Source: JBDRZD01 sp964623395 (GTDB lineage Bacteria; Hydrothermota; Hydrothermia; Hydrothermales; Hydrothermaceae). From it: a DNA stretch of 10,041 bases. The stretch is taken from NCBI GenBank assembly GCA_964623395.1, contig CAZUSI010000055.1, forward strand, positions 1 to 10,041. Reading direction: 5' to 3'. The notes below the pieces were generated by a model. It saw only the letters and a program-made list of their open reading frames with translations, did no database searches and was not told the origin of the DNA. The position numbers and the translations under genes were made by a program. Below, one piece after another: positions 6,624-10,041 of the stretch; within the stretch, counting starts at the first letter, position 1; each line of letters opens with the position of its first letter.

Positions 6624-7033
6624 CTTTCCCTATAAATTTCTTTCCAGTATCTTATATATTCTTCTGCCTTTTCCTTTCCACCAATATATTCTAAACCAAT
6701 GACCTTTTTTGTATTTCCAACAATTTCAGGAATTGTTTCATGAATTCCCTTTGTTATAACATGAATTACAAAAAGTGCAGGATATTCTATTTTATCAATT
6801 AAAATTGGATTTGAAAGTGTATCCTTTAAAAATTCTTTATTTAAAGAAATCATTTCATTTATGTTTTTTTCAAGAATTAATTCACCATTTTCTCCAAGGT
6901 CTATTTTATTTCCTTCAATTTTATAAACAACTGAATAAAAGGAAATTGTATATTCACCTTTTTCAAGTTTTATTTTTTCCTCACCTAAAAGAAAACCCAT
7001 TAAAAAAGTTAAAATTATAAAAATTTTTTTCAT
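6620..7033 (-). CDS. Small secreted protein of unknown function in the pilY1 operon
   Basis: 137 residues beginning with a clear signal peptide (MKKIFIILTFLMGFLLGEE, cut probably near 17), so periplasmic or secreted. The mature part starts with short strand-like segments (GEYTISFYSVVYKIEGNKID) and ends with a charged helix (KEKAEEYIRYWKEIYRER). I recognise no family. It has no Cys, unlike the upstream PilY1-like protein. The start codon lies 3 bases after the upstream stop, and its ribosome binding site is inside the last codons of that gene; its TGA stop overlaps the ATG of the next gene. It is therefore almost certainly translated with both neighbours and probably acts with them in pilus biogenesis or adhesion. 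Confidence 0.82.
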   Translation of the reverse strand: MKKIFIILTFLMGFLLGEEKIKLEKGEYTISFYSVVYKIEGNKIDLGENGELILEKNINEMISLNKEFLKDTLSNPILIDKIEYPALFVIHVITKGIHETIPEIVGNTKKVIGLEYIGGKEKAEEYIRYWKEIYRER

Positions 7034-7036
7034 TTT

Positions 7037-10000
7037 TCACCTCCCTTTCCATAGAATAAGTCCACCCCTTGGATTAAGGGGTGGATGTACATCCCAGCTT
7101 CCTGGTTTTCCTTTAATTTGTATAAATACTCTTTCTTCACTTGCTCCTATCCACATTGTTGGTTCAGAAGGTATTCCTCCTCCAAGTTCAATCATCGGAA
7201 GTATTATATTTCCTTGAACTCCAAGTATTGGTGATTTATATGCTGTTCCTGTTATGTAATATAAAGCATATAATCTTCCTGTTCCTCCAAATTGACATAT
7301 ATCTCCTGATATTGGAGTGTAAGTTGTAAATACAACTGCTCCTCCTATAATTAATGGTCTAAAAAGTGTTCTTTCACCGGTAGCAGTTAATTCCCTATAC
7401 CATCCCTTTTTTGCACTTACCATATCAACAAATTGTTCCCATGTATATGTTGAATTACCTATTTTAACAGTTCCATCATCATAAACTGTAACATTTGTAA
7501 CATTGAAAAGGTCTGCATATGTATAAATGCTTACTGTATCATCCTTAATTCCAACAAATACCTGTCTTTCTATATCTCCTTTATCACCATCATAAAATAA
7601 TCTTCCTGTTCCAAAATATATCCATAGATTTCCATATTCATCAAGTGTTGCTCCACCTGCTGATGTTATAGGTTTTCCAAGGTCAATGACAGTGCTTAAA
7701 GACCAATTATTTGGATTTTCGTCTCCATGTGTTTTAATCCTATAAATTCTTCCGTTGAAATTTGGATTTGTTTGTGTTCCTGTATATGAATATGTTCCAA
7801 AATAGATTAAATCAACTGTATAATCAAGACCAATGTCAACTGATATTATATCTGAAACCGAAGAATTTGCTTCTGGAACTGTAAATGTTTTTAAAATATC
7901 CCCTGTTTTTAAATCAATTATATAAATTTTTGCATTCTGATTTGAAAATCCTGAACATGTATTAGGTCCTGAACCACAAACAAGGAACCATTTTTCTCCA
8001 ACTTTAACAACATTTGGATATGGAACTGTATATGAATAATCGGGTAAATTCTTTTCCCATAAAAATGAAGGATTTGTCGGTTCTGTAACATCTATGCAAA
8101 AATATGAAGATGAAAGTATATTTCCAGAAAGATTATAAGGGGAACCACCAAGTCTTGCAGAACCTATTAATAGTGTTCCAAATCCTCCTATATGGAGATT
8201 ATCAGGTGTAAATATTTTTGCATCTGTTGGATATGGTTTTAAATCAACATAATAGACATGGCAATAATCAGGATATTTTAGCCATTTTAAATGTGGTAAA
8301 AGATTAAAGGGAATGTATGCCCATATTTCTTTTCCAGGAGTAATTCCCATTGGGTCAAGAATTCCCGGTTCACATACTTCTAAATTTTGTGGAACAAATC
8401 TGCCAACATTAAAGGCATGGACCATTCCATCATTTGCTCCTACATAAACAACACCTCTTCTATCTTTATAAGCACTATAAAATTCCTTATAATCAGCATC
8501 AAGATAAAGTAAATCATATCTTTCCATTGGTTTTTGGACAAAAATAGGTGATGAATAAACAATATCTCCAAGTTTCCATACTTTTCCTTCAATTTCCCTT
8601 TCCCTCCATTTTAAATAATCAACACCCCTTATGTAATTTATAAGTGATTCTGCAAAATAAATTGAAGGAACATCAAGATATGGTAATATTAAATTTTTGT
8701 TTGAAACAGAAAAATCAATTATTTCAGAAGATTCAATTCTTTTATTGTTGTTTAAATCAACCCATGTCTTTATATTCCTTTCACCTGGTGTTGCATTCCA
8801 TAACCATTTTCCTCCATCCCATAATGGTTTTAAATCATCAAAACTTCCTTGACCAACAAGTTCAAAAGTATCCCTTTCACAATTAATCCCTTTATATTTA
8901 TAAATTGTCATTGTTCCTGCTGGATTACATATATCTTGTGATTCAGAAGAAGAAAAACTAATAACATAATCGTTTTTCATATGAAGTGTTAAATTTCCTT
9001 CTGTTTCTTCTCTTAAAAGACCAAATTTATCAACCCATAAACCCTTAATTTCACCAAGCCAAGTTAAAAATCTTCCTCCTACAAGTTTTCTTGGATAATA
9101 TAAGGCAAATGTTCCAATTCCTTCTCCTTTACTTGTTCCAGATACAATTGATACTGATGTTGCTGATGATGCACCTGCAATAATTCTATATATTATTTCC
9201 CTCATTGCCCTTTCAATCTCCTGTCCTGTTTGTGCTTCATAATAATTATCAGGAATTAAATTTCCATCCTTATCCCATTCATCATTTGATATGTTTGGAT
9301 ATCCATCAGGAATTAAATTGTTATTTTTATCCTCAAATCCACCAAAGCAAGCAACATCCTGGAAAAGTTCTTCACCTCCTGCACCAACTCCAAAACAGAA
9401 AAGTGTATAAAAGGTTAAATTTTGTGGGCATGGAAGTCCATATCTTGGCTCATTATCAGGTCTTAAATCTGTTATATGTGAATAATAGGCATAATCATCA
9501 GCAGGGTCATCACAACCAGAGCAGCAATCACCACCTATGTATGCTTTTTCAGTTCCTGTATAATAATTGCATAAATATCTTCCTGGAAAAGGACCTTGTG
9601 GCAGATGTGCCCAATCACTTGATACAGGTCGGTCGGAATTTGATTCACCATCACCTATTAAAATTATAAAACTTTTTCTACACCATGCACTTTGCGGATT
9701 TGATGGATTTCCTGTAAACCATGGGTCCTTATGCGTTCCAACCTGATTTATATTCCATTGATAAGCACCACTCCAATGAGGGGAAGTATATCTATAATAA
9801 TGTATTGCTTCAAGAACAGCATCACCAACAGGTGTTCCACCACCAGGTATTATATTGTTTATTGCATTTATAAAAGGTTCCATATCAGGATCTTCATCTG
9901 TTTGATAAAGTTCTTTTATAACTTTTGCATAAGGTGATTGGTAAGTTGTAAATGTCATTAATCCAAATCTTGGTTTATCAGGATCCCAGTTCCCATCTAA

Positions 10001-10041
10001 ATTCGTATCAGCAATTTCCCTTATAACACCAATTTTATATT
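7037..10041 (-). CDS. pilY1: PilY1-like type IV pilus tip/adhesin protein (5' partial)
   Basis: At least 1000 residues; the frame is open through base 10041, so the N-terminus and signal peptide are missing. The ATG at 9958 is internal: it lies in RFGLMTF, a core strand of a vWA domain. Numbering from that Met, the vWA part keeps the MIDAS Thr (GGGTPVGD, T42) and Asp (IILIGDGESN, D103); the first DxSxS motif must lie outside. A Cys-rich insert (C130, C145, C146, C149) and two acidic loops (210-218, 229-237) follow. Residues from about 460 form the PilY1 beta-propeller: KLGDIVYSSPIFV (462-474), VVYVGANDGMVHAFN (503-517) and EIWAYIPFNLLPHLK (544-558). An EF-hand-like loop DLNNNKRIESSE occupies 401-412. 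PilY1/PilC proteins promote pilus extension and adhesion with bound calcium. Two secreted-protein genes follow in the same operon. Its promoter is outside the window. Confidence 0.93.
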   Translation of the reverse strand, partial: YKIGVIREIADTNLDGNWDPDKPRFGLMTFTTYQSPYAKVIKELYQTDEDPDMEPFINAINNIIPGGGTPVGDAVLEAIHYYRYTSPHWSGAYQWNINQVGTHKDPWFTGNPSNPQSAWCRKSFIILIGDGESNSDRPVSSDWAHLPQGPFPGRYLCNYYTGTEKAYIGGDCCSGCDDPADDYAYYSHITDLRPDNEPRYGLPCPQNLTFYTLFCFGVGAGGEELFQDVACFGGFEDKNNNLIPDGYPNISNDEWDKDGNLIPDNYYEAQTGQEIERAMREIIYRIIAGASSATSVSIVSGTSKGEGIGTFALYYPRKLVGGRFLTWLGEIKGLWVDKFGLLREETEGNLTLHMKNDYVISFSSSESQDICNPAGTMTIYKYKGINCERDTFELVGQGSFDDLKPLWDGGKWLWNATPGERNIKTWVDLNNNKRIESSEIIDFSVSNKNLILPYLDVPSIYFAESLINYIRGVDYLKWREREIEGKVWKLGDIVYSSPIFVQKPMERYDLLYLDADYKEFYSAYKDRRGVVYVGANDGMVHAFNVGRFVPQNLEVCEPGILDPMGITPGKEIWAYIPFNLLPHLKWLKYPDYCHVYYVDLKPYPTDAKIFTPDNLHIGGFGTLLIGSARLGGSPYNLSGNILSSSYFCIDVTEPTNPSFLWEKNLPDYSYTVPYPNVVKVGEKWFLVCGSGPNTCSGFSNQNAKIYIIDLKTGDILKTFTVPEANSSVSDIISVDIGLDYTVDLIYFGTYSYTGTQTNPNFNGRIYRIKTHGDENPNNWSLSTVIDLGKPITSAGGATLDEYGNLWIYFGTGRLFYDGDKGDIERQVFVGIKDDTVSIYTYADLFNVTNVTVYDDGTVKIGNSTYTWEQFVDMVSAKKGWYRELTATGERTLFRPLIIGGAVVFTTYTPISGDICQFGGTGRLYALYYITGTAYKSPILGVQGNIILPMIELGGGIPSEPTMWIGASEERVFIQIKGKPGSWDVHPPLNPRGGLILWKGR
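7040..7047 (-). promoter_or_regulatory. Ribosome binding site inside the pilY1 3' end
   Basis: On the - strand AAGGGAGG, formed by the last sense codons of pilY1, ends six bases before the ATG at 7033. The ribosome finishing pilY1 passes directly over this site, which favours coupled translation. Confidence 0.8.

Noticed and set aside
9205..9669. 154-codon + strand open frame opposite the pilY1-like gene
   Set aside because: It lies antisense to a strongly supported vWA-region coding sequence, has Asn/His/Gln-rich content typical of the reverse complement of Leu/Pro/Cys codons, and matches no family.
9956..9958. ATG as the true start of the pilY1-like gene
   Set aside because: The 27 codons before it are open and read as a vWA helix and strand (GVIREIAD ... 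RFGL); no signal peptide follows the ATG. The gene is simply cut by the window edge.

Overview
The window comes from an AT-rich bacterium (proteins rich in Lys, Ile and Phe; AGA/AGG and ATA codons common) with very short intergenic gaps. A secretin and lipoprotein-type signal peptides imply a diderm (outer membrane) cell with type IV pili. The single tRNA is about 63% G+C, far above its surroundings. This fits a warm-environment lineage, possibly one of the AT-rich candidate phyla, but no taxon can be fixed from the sequence.

Left part, + strand (1-3324): a UbiA/MenA-type prenyltransferase carrying an extra N-terminal flavin-reductase-like split-barrel domain. It overlaps a very Phe-rich membrane protein that looks like a second, divergent UbiA-superfamily member. 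After a short gap with a strong ribosome binding site comes a PLP enzyme of the Cys/Met family, closest in pattern to methionine gamma-lyase.

Middle (3325-5738): a tRNA-Val(UAC) on the - strand lies directly after the stop codon of a PilQ-type secretin gene, and its 3' end abuts the stop codon of the convergent PLP-enzyme gene, with no spacer on either side. The secretin and a small lipoprotein gene diverge from a 139-base region. That region holds two perfect consensus housekeeping-sigma promoters, facing opposite ways, arranged as an exact mirror image around one shared palindromic -10 element (TATAATTATA). This is the most striking feature of the window.

Right part, - strand (5742-10041): a pilY1-type operon. 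The PilY1-like protein has a partial vWA domain, several calcium-loop-like motifs, many cysteines and a C-terminal PilY1 beta-propeller; it runs off the right edge. It is followed by a small secreted protein of unknown function and a surface protein with three Asp-rich beta-sandwich-like repeats, linked by a 3-base gap and an ATGA overlap. Together with the secretin, these genes concern type IV pilus assembly and adhesion. The left part concerns quinone or lipid prenylation and sulfur amino acid metabolism.

There is no gene-free stretch over 300 bases. I see no insertion sequence, CRISPR array, phage gene or replication origin.
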